Assembly (NCBI GenBank): GCA_945957335.1
Contig: CAMFLJ010000167.1
Coordinates: 1-8,079, forward strand
DNA: 8,079 nucleotides
DNA from: an uncultured Actinomycetes bacterium
GTDB lineage: Bacteria; Actinomycetota; Acidimicrobiia; Acidimicrobiales; Acidimicrobilacustridaceae
Direction: 5' to 3'
Positions 1 to 7,254 of this stretch are shown piece after piece. Position 1 is the first letter of the stretch, and every line of letters starts with the position of its first letter. Below the pieces are notes generated by a model. The model was not told where the DNA came from, did not search any database, and saw only the letters and a list, made by a program, of their open reading frames with translations. A program made the translations under genes and the position numbers.

Positions 1-328
1 CGCCGGTGTAGAGCTTGGTGAGCTCGGCCTTCATCTCGGCCGGCGGGCGCCAGTTGTTGGTGGGCCCGGCGTCGATCTCGGCCTCGGAGCAGATGTAGGT
101 GCGGTCCTCGACGCGGGCGACGTCGCCGGGGTCGGAGAGGGCGAGGTAGCTGTTCGGGCGCTTGGCCTCGTTCAGCGTGCGGAACGTGCCGCCGTCGACG
201 AGCTCCTGGCAGAGGCGCTCGTACTCCTCGGCCGAGCCGTCGCACCAGTAGACGTCGTCGGGCTGGAGGATCTGCCGCCACTCCTCCACCCAGTCGAGGA
301 GCTTCTGGTTGCTGGTCTGACCGGCCAT
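1..328 (-). CDS. pckG: Phosphoenolpyruvate carboxykinase (GTP), N-terminal part
   Basis: GTP-dependent PEP carboxykinase converts oxaloacetate and GTP to PEP, GDP and CO2, the entry step of gluconeogenesis in the cytosol. Only the first 109 codons are present; the gene leaves the window at base 1, and the family is usually about 600 residues. Family-typical stretches are [11 protein letters not shown] (residues 7-17), [18 protein letters not shown] (27-44), [12 protein letters not shown] (56-67), [12 protein letters not shown] (71-82) and DAGPTNNW (86-93). The arginine in ARVEDRT probably corresponds to the substrate-binding arginine of vertebrate PEPCK. The ATG at 328-326 follows a strong Shine-Dalgarno GGAGG (337-333 on the minus strand) with a short 4-nt spacing. 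It is transcribed in the same direction as rpmB and the cold-shock-like gene, but a terminator lies between them, so it is probably a separate unit. Confidence 0.93.
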   Translation of the reverse strand, partial: MAGQTSNQKLLDWVEEWRQILQPDDVYWCDGSAEEYERLCQELVDGGTFRTLNEAKRPNSYLALSDPGDVARVEDRTYICSEAEIDAGPTNNWRPPAEMKAELTKLYTG

Positions 329-354
329 GGGACCTCCGACGTCGTTGTCGTGCC

Positions 355-370
355 ACGCGCAACGGCGCGT
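355..370. other. Short inverted repeat in the pckG leader
   Basis: ACGCGC (355-360) and GCGCGT (365-370) form a perfect 6-bp inverted repeat around AACG. It lies 27-42 nt upstream of the pckG start, so it could be an operator half-site pair or a small leader hairpin. In DNA this GC-rich, a 6-bp match can occur by chance. I found no convincing -35/-10 pair for pckG nearby. Minus-strand TTGACG (455-450) and TAGGAT (442-437) are present but too close together to be one promoter. Confidence 0.3.
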
Positions 371-524
371 TCCGTGTGTGGGGGGACTCCACCCCGCACC
401 GAAACCTGCCCGGTGAACGACGGGTGAATGCGGTCCATCCTACGTTCCCCGTCAACGCGGGCCGCCAGCCGGTGGTCGGCCTCCGGCGGGACTCACGACC
501 TGCTTTTCGGGGGTCGAACAGCGA

Positions 525-551
525 AAGGCCCCGCTCAGCGAGCGGGGCCTT
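525..551 (-). terminator. Rho-independent-type hairpin terminator
   Basis: AAGGCCCCGCT (525-535) pairs perfectly with AGCGGGGCCTT (541-551). A further C-G pair closes the loop, giving a 12-bp stem with a 3-nt loop. Read on the minus strand, the stem is followed by TTTCGCTG, a short T run typical of high-GC actinobacterial terminators. Read on the plus strand it is followed by CGTGG, without a T run. It lies about 60 nt past the stop of the cold-shock-like gene and before pckG, so it most likely ends the rpmB transcript. Confidence 0.85.
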
Positions 552-568
552 CGTGGAGTGCAGATTCT

Positions 569-580
569 CGACAGCTGTCG
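569..580. repeat. Perfect 12-bp palindrome
   Basis: CGACAGCTGTCG is its own reverse complement over all 12 bases. It sits between the stop of the cold-shock-like gene and the terminator, next to another hairpin. With no loop it is a poor RNA hairpin and looks more like a site for a dimeric DNA-binding protein. Its role is unknown, and chance is possible. Confidence 0.4.
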
Positions 581-581
581 T

Positions 582-597
582 CCGGGCCTCGGCCCGG
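582..597. other. Small GC hairpin downstream of the cold-shock-like gene
   Basis: CCGGGC (582-587) pairs with GCCCGG (592-597) around a 4-base CTCG loop. It lies 15-30 nt past the stop of the cold-shock-like gene. It has no T run, so it may protect the 3' end of the mRNA or help the stronger terminator at 525-551. Confidence 0.4.
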
Positions 598-611
598 TGA
601 CTCTCGGGGCG

Positions 612-899
612 TCAGCCCTGCGTGCCGCCCTGGGGGTGCACCACGTCGTCTGGGTGCTCCATCGGGTAGCCCGGCGTGCCCATGTCGGCCTCGGAGCCGA
701 TGCGGACCCGCACGGCCAGCTGCTGGTCGTCGACGTCGAAGACGACGCGCTGGCCCTGGCGCAGCATCCGGAACACCGAGCCGTGCAGCGCGTCGCGCGA
801 CAGCTCGTACTCGGCGAGGTCGGTGTCGGTGAGGACGGTGCCGTCGCCGGAGATCGGGTCGTAGGACTTGACCACGCCCTGCAGCGAGGTGGCGCCCAC
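612..899 (-). CDS. Small cold-shock/OB-fold-like protein, translationally coupled to rpmB
   Basis: This encodes a 95-residue acidic protein. Residues 6-66 resemble a cold-shock (OB-fold) domain: LQGVVKSYDPISGDGTVLTD near the N-terminus recalls the GxVKWFN...KGFGFI opening, and LRQGQRVVFDVDD (46-58) recalls the EGQxVxFxV strand. The RNA-binding aromatic motifs RNP1 and RNP2 are not conserved; GDGTVL and EYELSR stand in their places. It may be a diverged member that binds nucleic acid weakly or binds something else. The C-terminal 25 residues are Pro/Gly/His-rich and look disordered. I chose the GTG at 899 because the conserved block begins just after it, no in-frame ATG lies nearby, and it starts 2 nt after the rpmB stop. 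The frame stays open upstream only as an rpmB shadow. An AAGG lies about 12 nt upstream. Family assignment is tentative; the gene call is fairly safe. Confidence 0.65.
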   Translation of the reverse strand: MGATSLQGVVKSYDPISGDGTVLTDTDLAEYELSRDALHGSVFRMLRQGQRVVFDVDDQQLAVRVRIGSEADMGTPGYPMEHPDDVVHPQGGTQG

Positions 900-901
900 G
901 G

Positions 902-1096
902 TCAGCGGGCCGCCTTGACGACCTTGCCGGCCTTCAGGCACGACGTGCAGACGTCGACGCGCTTGGTGGAGCCGTTCACCACGGCCCGCACGCGCTGGAT
1001 GTTGGGGTTCCAACGACGCTTGGTGCGGCGGTGCGAGTGGCTCACCGCCATGCCGAACGACGGGTGCTTTCCGCACACCTCGCAGACCGATGCCAT
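902..1096 (-). CDS. rpmB: 50S ribosomal protein L28 (bL28), zinc-binding form
   Basis: L28 is a small basic protein of the large ribosomal subunit. The 64-residue product has the standard opening ASVCEVCGKHPSFGMAVSHSHRRTKRRWNPNIQ and ends VDVCTSCLKAGKVVKAA. The two Cys-x-x-Cys pairs (C5/C8 and C50/C53) make this the zinc-binding form, not the cysteine-free paralogue that some actinobacteria use under zinc limitation. The ATG at 1096 is preceded by GGAG about 10 nt upstream. An upstream in-frame ATG at 1165 would add 23 residues absent from the family and is rejected. The gene is divergent from fakA across a 108-nt region and leads a two-gene unit with the cold-shock-like gene. Confidence 0.98.
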   Translation of the reverse strand: MASVCEVCGKHPSFGMAVSHSHRRTKRRWNPNIQRVRAVVNGSTKRVDVCTSCLKAGKVVKAAR

Positions 1097-1136
1097 GACC
1101 ACACACTCCAGAAAGCCGGAAACAAACGAACACGTG

Positions 1137-1165
1137 AGGTTAGCGCCCGCCCCGGCCAGGGCCAA
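1137..1165 (-). promoter_or_regulatory. Probable rpmB promoter
   Basis: On the minus strand, TTGGCC (1165-1160) and TAACCT (1142-1137) are separated by 17 nt. They match the TTGnnn and TAnnnT housekeeping pattern at the ideal spacing. Transcription would start near 1130, giving a leader of about 34 nt that carries the GGAG site before rpmB. Confidence 0.6.
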
Positions 1166-1190
1166 CTCGGGCAGGGGCGGGGCGTGTCGG

Positions 1191-1196
1191 TAGTCT
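1191..1196 (+). promoter_or_regulatory. Putative -10 element for a leaderless fakA transcript
   Basis: TAGTCT fits the TAnnnT pattern and lies 8 nt before the fakA ATG. No Shine-Dalgarno sequence is visible before that ATG. Together these suggest that transcription begins at or within two bases of the start codon. No good -35 is present, so confidence is moderate. Confidence 0.45.
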
Positions 1197-1204
1197 CACG
1201 GCCG

Positions 1205-2878
<1,674 letters not shown>

Positions 2879-2886
2879 CCCCACGG

Positions 2887-5034
2887 ATGGCCCGGCGACT
2901 CTCCCAGCTCGCCCAGCTGCCCGTCACCGAGCTCAAGGGCGTCGGTGACGCCAAGGCCGGCGCGCTCGCCAAGCTCGGCGTGCGGTCGGTGCTCGACCTG
3001 CTGACCTACTACCCCCGTCGCTACCTCGACCGCACCAACCAGGCGCGCCTCGGCGACCTCGAGGTTGGGGAGGAGGCCACGGTGCTGGTGTCGGTGGTGC
3101 GCACCCAGTCCCGCCGCACCCGCAACGGCAAGTCCCTCGTCACCACCGACGTCACCGACGGCTCGGGCCACCTGCAGATCAGCTTCTTCAACCAGCCGTT
3201 CCGCGAGCGCCAGCTGAAGGCCGGCACCGACGTGGTCCTCTTCGGGCGCCTCGAGGTCTTCCAGGGACGCCGGCGGATGACCAACCCGGTGGTCGACCTC
3301 ATCGGCGACCGCACCGGTCGCATCGTGCCCGTCTACCCGCAGTCCGAGAAGGCGGGCGTGATGAGCTGGGACGTCGCCCGGTTCATGGACGAGGTGCTGC
3401 AGCGGGCGGGCGAGTTCGCCGAGCCGCTCGCCACCGACCTGCTCGACCGCCTCGACCTCGTCGACCGCACCACCGCCTTCCACGGCATCCACGGGCCCGA
3501 CTCGATGCGGGAGGCCGCCGCCGCCCGCCGCCGACTGGCCTTCGACGAGCTGCTGCGGGTGCAGCTCGAGCTGGTGCGCCGCAAGCGGGAGCTCGAGCGC
3601 ACCGCGGTCGGCGTGGCCCACGACGTGGGCGACGGCTCGGGCGGCCCCCTCGTCGAGCGCTTCCACGAGCGCCTGCCGTACGAGCTCACCGGCGCCCAGC
3701 GCCGCACCATCGGCGAGATCGTCGACGACCTGGCCAAGGGCCACCCGATGCACCGCCTCCTGCAGGGCGACGTCGGCGCCGGCAAGACGGTGGTGGCGGT
3801 GAGCGCCCTGCTCGTCGCCGTGCAGGGCGGCCACCAGGGCGCGCTGATGGCGCCCACCGAGGTGCTCGCCGAGCAGCACCACCTCGGCATCCGCGAGATG
3901 CTCGACGGCTTCACCGTTCCCGACGGCGACGAGGGCAACCTGTTCGGCGGCGCCGGCCTCGACCGCCCTCTGCGCGTCGTGCTGCTCACCAACCGCACGC
4001 CCGCCGGCGAGCGCCGCCGGCTGCTCGCCGACCTGGCCGACGGCGGCGTCGACATCGTCGTCGGCACCCACGCGCTCATCTCCGACGGCATCGAGTTCTC
4101 GTCGCTCGGCGTCGTGGTCATCGACGAGCAGCACCGCTTCGGCGTCGAGCAGCGGGCCGCGCTGCGCGACAAGGGCTCGGGCGCGGCGGTGCCCGACGTG
4201 CTGGTCATGACCGCCACGCCGATCCCGCGCACCGCGGCGATGACCGTCTACGGCGACCTCGACGTGTCGGTGCTCGACGAGCTGCCACCGGGCCGCACGC
4301 CGATCGTCACCCGCTGGGCCCAGGGCGAGCTGGACGAGATGGAGGTGTGGCAGCAGGTCCGCGACGAGGTCGCCGCCGGCCGTCAGGCCTACGTCGTGTG
4401 CCCGCTCATCGACGAGAGCGAGAAGCTCGAGGCCCGCTCGGCCCAGGAGACCTTCGACGAGCTCACCGCCGGCGAGCTGTCGGGCCTGCGGGTCGGGCTG
4501 CTGCACGGCCGGGTTCCGGCCGCCGAGAAGGACGAGGTCATGTCGGCGTTCCGCCGGGGCGACCTCGACGTGCTCGTGGCCACCACCGTCATCGAGGTCG
4601 GCGTCGACGTCCCGAACGCCACGGTGATGGTCATCCTCGACGCCACCCGGTTCGGCATCGCCCAGCTCCACCAGCTGCGCGGCCGCGTCGGGCGAGGCGC
4701 GGCGAAGAGCATGTGCTGGCTGGTCGGCGAGGCCACCACGCCCGACGGCGAGGCCCGCCTCGAGGCGCTCGTGAGCTCCACCGACGGCTTCGAGCTGGCC
4801 GAGGTCGACCTCGACCTGCGGGGCGAGGGCACGATCATGGGAGAGCGCCAGAAGGGCCAGAACGACCTCAAGCTGGCGTCGCTGCGGCGTGACCGCGAGT
4901 GGGTGGTCACCGCTCGCGAGGTCGCCATGGAGATCCTCGACGCCGACCCCCGCCTCGAGCAGCACTGGCTGCTGGCCGAGGAGGTCGAGCTGCTCCTCGG
5001 CGACGACGACACCGAGTTCCTGCTCAAGGGCTGA
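2887..5034 (+). CDS. recG: ATP-dependent DNA helicase RecG
   Basis: RecG is a superfamily 2 translocase that remodels stalled replication forks and branch-migrates Holliday and D-loop structures. The 715-residue protein has the full architecture: an N-terminal wedge region opening with LPVTELKGVGDAKAGALAKLG, then an OB-like segment (about 60-150, with DGSGHLQISFFNQPF) that grips the junction. Helicase domain 1 follows, with Walker A GDVGAGKT (294-301), MAPTEVLAEQH, Walker B DEQH (413-416) and TATPIPRT (442-449). Domain 2 holds LLHGRVPAAEKDEVM, ATTVIEVGVDVPNA and QLRGRVGRG (596-604). The RecG-specific segment near the end, LRGEGTIMGERQKGQNDLKL, matches the usual LRGPGE-x-GxRQSG block. The ATG at 2887 fits the family N-terminus; the frame is open further upstream only as a shadow of fakA. 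No strong Shine-Dalgarno is visible, so coupling to fakA is likely. Confidence 0.98.
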   Translation: MARRLSQLAQLPVTELKGVGDAKAGALAKLGVRSVLDLLTYYPRRYLDRTNQARLGDLEVGEEATVLVSVVRTQSRRTRNGKSLVTTDVTDGSGHLQISFFNQPFRERQLKAGTDVVLFGRLEVFQGRRRMTNPVVDLIGDRTGRIVPVYPQSEKAGVMSWDVARFMDEVLQRAGEFAEPLATDLLDRLDLVDRTTAFHGIHGPDSMREAAAARRRLAFDELLRVQLELVRRKRELERTAVGVAHDVGDGSGGPLVERFHERLPYELTGAQRRTIGEIVDDLAKGHPMHRLLQGDVGAGKTVVAVSALLVAVQGGHQGALMAPTEVLAEQHHLGIREMLDGFTVPDGDEGNLFGGAGLDRPLRVVLLTNRTPAGERRRLLADLADGGVDIVVGTHALISDGIEFSSLGVVVIDEQHRFGVEQRAALRDKGSGAAVPDVLVMTATPIPRTAAMTVYGDLDVSVLDELPPGRTPIVTRWAQGELDEMEVWQQVRDEVAAGRQAYVVCPLIDESEKLEARSAQETFDELTAGELSGLRVGLLHGRVPAAEKDEVMSAFRRGDLDVLVATTVIEVGVDVPNATVMVILDATRFGIAQLHQLRGRVGRGAAKSMCWLVGEATTPDGEARLEALVSSTDGFELAEVDLDLRGEGTIMGERQKGQNDLKLASLRRDREWVVTAREVAMEILDADPRLEQHWLLAEEVELLLGDDDTEFLLKG

Positions 5035-5039
5035 CCCCC

Positions 5040-5085
5040 AGCTGGCTCACCTCGCGCAGTGCGGGCGGCGCGATCCGAGCCAGCT
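5040..5085. terminator. Two-part hairpin between the convergent recG and zinc-ribbon genes
   Basis: AGCTGGCTC (5040-5048) pairs with GAGCCAGCT (5077-5085). Inside it, TCGCGC (5052-5057) pairs with GCGCGA (5068-5073). A symmetric 3x3 internal loop separates the two stems. The structure begins 6 nt after the recG stop and ends 14 nt before the stop codon of the opposing gene. It has no T run on either side. A shared, bidirectional termination or mRNA-end structure is the natural reading. Confidence 0.55.
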
Positions 5086-5098
5086 CGGAGGGGGACGG

Positions 5099-5281
5099 TC
5101 AGTAGGCGTCGTTGTCGTCGAGGTCGTCGGGGTCGCCCATGACGATGTCGAAGCGCTCGTTGCAGTCGGGGCAGCGGTAGGCGATCACGTCGCCGACCTC
5201 CCACCCGTCCTCGGGCGGGTACGACAGCGGGTGCAGCGTGCCGCCGCAGTCGATGCACGTCATGCCGAGCGGGGCGTCCAT
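5099..5281 (-). CDS. Small zinc-ribbon protein of unknown function
   Basis: I do not recognise a named family. The 60-residue product has two Cys-x-x-Cys knuckles, CIDC (9-12) and CPDC (37-40), 24 residues apart, which together suggest a single tetra-cysteine zinc ribbon. It ends in an acidic tail (GDPDDLDDNDAY). No membrane segment or signal peptide is visible. The middle, GWEVGDVIAYRCPDCNERFDI, reads like a constrained fold rather than shadow sequence. The gene lies on the strand opposite to recG and rsmD, convergent with the former and divergent from the latter. The start is taken as the ATG at 5281, 7 nt after a TAGCCT -10-like hexamer; an ATG at 5263 (residue 7) is also possible. No Shine-Dalgarno is seen at either. 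Confidence 0.75.
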   Translation of the reverse strand: MDAPLGMTCIDCGGTLHPLSYPPEDGWEVGDVIAYRCPDCNERFDIVMGDPDDLDDNDAY

Positions 5282-5288
5282 GCGGCCA

Positions 5289-5298
5289 AGGCTACGGT
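5289..5298. promoter_or_regulatory. Overlapping divergent -10 elements for rsmD and the zinc-ribbon gene
   Basis: On the plus strand TACGGT (5293-5298) lies 7 nt before the rsmD GTG at 5306. On the minus strand TAGCCT (5294-5289) lies 7 nt before the ATG at 5281. The two hexamers share the TA step at 5293-5294. The whole intergenic region is only 24 bp, so neither transcript can have a substantial leader. Neither direction shows a good -35. This is inference from pattern and spacing. Confidence 0.5.
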
Positions 5299-5305
5299 CG
5301 CCGGC

Positions 5306-5887
5306 GTGAGGGTCGTGGCCGGCGAGGCGAGAGGGCGGCGGCTGGTCGCGCCGGAGGGCACCGACACCAGGCCCACCCTCGACCGGGTGCGAGAGGCCGT
5401 GTTCAACGCCCTGGCCAGCCAGGACGCGATCGACGGCGCCCGGGTGCTCGACCTCTTCGCCGGGTCGGGCGCCCTCGGCATCGAGGCGCTCTCCCGCGGC
5501 GCGGCCCACGCCACCTTCGTCGACACCGACCGCGCCGCCCGCCGGGTGATCGACCAGAACCTGGCCGCCACGGGCCTGGCCGACCGGGCCGAGGTGCTCG
5601 GCACCGACGCCTCGACGCACCTGCGCCGGGTGGCCGGGGAGCCCTCCGCCGACGCCCCGGGCGCCTACGACCTGGTGCTGCTCGACCCGCCCTACGCCAC
5701 CGGCGACGACGCCTGGGCCGAGCTGCTCGAGCTCGTCGCGGCGGTCGCGCCCGATGCGGTGGTCGTGGTCGAGTCCGATCGCGAGGTGCCCGTTCCAGGC
5801 GGGTGGCATGCGCTCAGGTCGAAGAGGTACGGGGGTACGCTCGTCAGCGTCCTCATGCCCCCGAGACCGCTGTCGGAGCCGTCGTGA
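5306..5887 (+). CDS. rsmD: 16S rRNA (guanine966-N2)-methyltransferase RsmD
   Basis: RsmD uses S-adenosylmethionine to methylate N2 of G966 in 16S rRNA on the assembled small subunit. The 193-residue protein begins with the family signature MRVVAGEARGRRL and TRPTLDRVREAVFNAL (21-36). The AdoMet-binding motif I is VLDLFAGSGALGIEALSRGA (47-66), with the acidic ribose-binding residue in FVDTD (71-75). The catalytic motif IV is LLDPPY (125-130), the (D/N)PPY type used by N-methyltransferases acting on exocyclic amines. The GTG at 5306 is chosen because the conserved N-terminus starts exactly there; the open frame upstream is antisense to the zinc-ribbon gene. The only ribosome-site candidate, AAGG, lies 14 nt upstream, so a leaderless message is likely. 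It overlaps coaD by 4 nt. Confidence 0.95.
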   Translation: MRVVAGEARGRRLVAPEGTDTRPTLDRVREAVFNALASQDAIDGARVLDLFAGSGALGIEALSRGAAHATFVDTDRAARRVIDQNLAATGLADRAEVLGTDASTHLRRVAGEPSADAPGAYDLVLLDPPYATGDDAWAELLELVAAVAPDAVVVVESDREVPVPGGWHALRSKRYGGTLVSVLMPPRPLSEPS

Positions 5888-6363
5888 CGAGAGTGCTGTA
5901 CCCCGGGTCGTTCGACCCGATCCACAACGGCCACCTCGAGATCATCGAGACCGCGGCCCGGCTCTTCGACCACGTCGTCGTGGCGGCCATGCGCAACCCC
6001 CAGAAGGGTGAGCCGCTGTTCTCGCTCGACGAGCGCCGCGAGATGCTCGAGGAGTCCGTCGCCCACCTCGACAACGTCACCGTCACGATGTTCGCCTCGC
6101 TCGTCGTCGACCTGGCCCGCGAGCTGCAGGCCGACTTCATCGTCAAGGGCCTCCGCGCCGTCTCCGACTTCGAGAGCGAGCTGCAGATGGCCCAGATGAA
6201 CCACAAGATCTCCGGCGTCGACACGCTCTTCATCCCGTCGGCGTCGGGCAACTCGTTCCTCGCCTCCAAGCTCCTCCGTGAGATCACCCGCTTCGGCGGT
6301 GACGTCACGCCGATGGTGCCGGCAGCCGTGGCCAAGCGCCTCCAGGAGAAGTACCCCTCATGA
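5884..6363 (+). CDS. coaD: Phosphopantetheine adenylyltransferase (PPAT)
   Basis: CoaD transfers AMP from ATP to 4'-phosphopantetheine, forming dephospho-CoA, the penultimate step of coenzyme A synthesis. The 159-residue length is normal. The nucleotidyltransferase opening YPGSFDPIHNGH (6-17) contains the HxGH-type motif HNGH. KGLRAVSDFESELQMAQMN (88-106) is the pantetheine-site block, and the segment ends GGDVTPMVP. The ATP-loop motif, usually close to (I/V)SSS-L-V-(K/R)E, reads FLASKLLRE (125-133), an unusual variant. The start GTG (5884-5886) overlaps the rsmD stop TGA (GTGA) and is preceded by GGAG with 5-nt spacing. The stop overlaps the next start as ATGA. Both junctions imply translational coupling within one operon. 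Confidence 0.97.
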   Translation: MTRVLYPGSFDPIHNGHLEIIETAARLFDHVVVAAMRNPQKGEPLFSLDERREMLEESVAHLDNVTVTMFASLVVDLARELQADFIVKGLRAVSDFESELQMAQMNHKISGVDTLFIPSASGNSFLASKLLREITRFGGDVTPMVPAAVAKRLQEKYPS

Positions 6364-7247
6364 GCGACTTCGACGATCCCGATCTCGACATCGACCTCAC
6401 CCCTCCGCCGGTCGGCGCGCAGTACCACCCGGCCGAGACCGAGGAGGTCCTCCTGCAGCTCCGCGACGTCATCGAGGCGGCCCGCCCGGTGCCGCTCTCG
6501 GCGTCGTCGATGATCGCCAAGGAGGAGGTCCTCGAGCTGGTCGACGAGGCCCTCCACCAGCTCCCCGAGGAGCTGCGGGCCGCCCGCTGGCTGCTCAAGG
6601 AGCGCGAGGAGTTCCTCGCCCGCACCCGCCACGAGGCCGACGAGATCCTCGAGCAGGCCCGGGCCCGCGCCGAGCGCATGGTGCAGCGCACCGAGGTCGT
6701 GAAGGCCGCCGAGGCGCGCGCCTACGAGATCGTCGACACCGCCCAGGCCGACGCCCGCCGCCTGCGCCACGAGGTCGAGGACTTCTGCGACCAGAAGCTG
6801 GCCAGCTTCGAGATCGTGCTCGACCGCACCCAGACCCTCGTCGCCGCCGGCCGGGCCAAGCTGCAGGGCACCAACCTACTGGCCGAGGCCGCCGCCGCGG
6901 CCGCCACCGAGGGCACCCTCACCGAGCCGGTCGACGACATGACCTCGGGCCACCCGAGCGTCGGCGGCGCCGACGGCCGTGTCCGCGAGGTCGCCGACGA
7001 CGGCTACGCCGACGAGGCCGACTGCGACGACGGCTCCTACGCGGAGGCCGATGCCGCCTACGGCACCGACGCCGCCTACGGCACCGACGCCGCCTACGAC
7101 GACGGCGACGACGAGCCCGAGCCGCGCTCGCGCCAGGGCCGCCTGCAGGTCGTCGACGACGGCTACTCGCACCTCCCGCCGCCTCCCGGTGGGGGCGAGA
7201 CCATCCGCGACGCGGCCGCGACCTTCTTCGACCAGGACCTGGCGTAG
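6360..7247 (+). CDS. SepIVA-like DivIVA-family coiled-coil protein
   Basis: The 295-residue product resembles the actinobacterial coiled-coil proteins encoded between coaD or rnc and the DUF177 gene, including mycobacterial SepIVA, an essential septum and envelope-growth factor. Such proteins are often misannotated as ATP synthase subunit b. Residues 24-47 hold a conserved-looking patch. A long charged coiled coil runs from about 50 to 170, rich in Glu/Arg/Ala (RTRHEADEILEQARARAERM) and ending near FEIVLDRTQTLVAAGRAKLQ. No membrane helix is present, so it is probably cytosolic and peripherally localised. The tail from about 180 is acidic, low in complexity and includes an Ala-Ala-Tyr-Gly-Thr-Asp repeat. 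The short C-terminus IRDAAATFFDQDLA may be a second conserved piece. The start ATG overlaps the coaD stop (ATGA). Function is assigned from family style and neighbourhood, not from catalytic residues. Confidence 0.85.
   Translation: MSDFDDPDLDIDLTPPPVGAQYHPAETEEVLLQLRDVIEAARPVPLSASSMIAKEEVLELVDEALHQLPEELRAARWLLKEREEFLARTRHEADEILEQARARAERMVQRTEVVKAAEARAYEIVDTAQADARRLRHEVEDFCDQKLASFEIVLDRTQTLVAAGRAKLQGTNLLAEAAAAAATEGTLTEPVDDMTSGHPSVGGADGRVREVADDGYADEADCDDGSYAEADAAYGTDAAYGTDAAYDDGDDEPEPRSRQGRLQVVDDGYSHLPPPPGGGETIRDAAATFFDQDLA
7053..7100 (+). repeat. 18-bp in-frame tandem repeat in the SepIVA-like gene
   Basis: GCCGCCTACGGCACCGAC occurs twice head to tail (7053-7070 and 7071-7088), followed by a 12-base partial copy GCCGCCTACGAC (7089-7100). 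It encodes AAYGTD twice and then AAYD in the acidic linker. The two full copies are identical at the nucleotide level, which suggests recent slippage. The copy number may differ between strains. Confidence 0.9.
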
Positions 7248-7254
7248 CGCCCCG

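Noticed and set aside
426..455. Promoter for pckG from TTGACG (455-450)
   Set aside because: At 17-19 nt the matching hexamers are CGCATT, GCATTC or CATTCA, which do not resemble a -10. The nearby TAGGAT is only 7 nt away from TTGACG.
1184..1204. GTG at 1184 as an earlier fakA start
   Set aside because: It would add seven non-conserved residues and place the TAGTCT hexamer inside the gene. A G-rich stretch upstream of it is not a clear Shine-Dalgarno. It remains a minor possibility.
5836..5841. TACGCT as an internal promoter for coaD
   Set aside because: No -35 at a proper distance, and coaD already has a good Shine-Dalgarno and an overlapping junction with rsmD.
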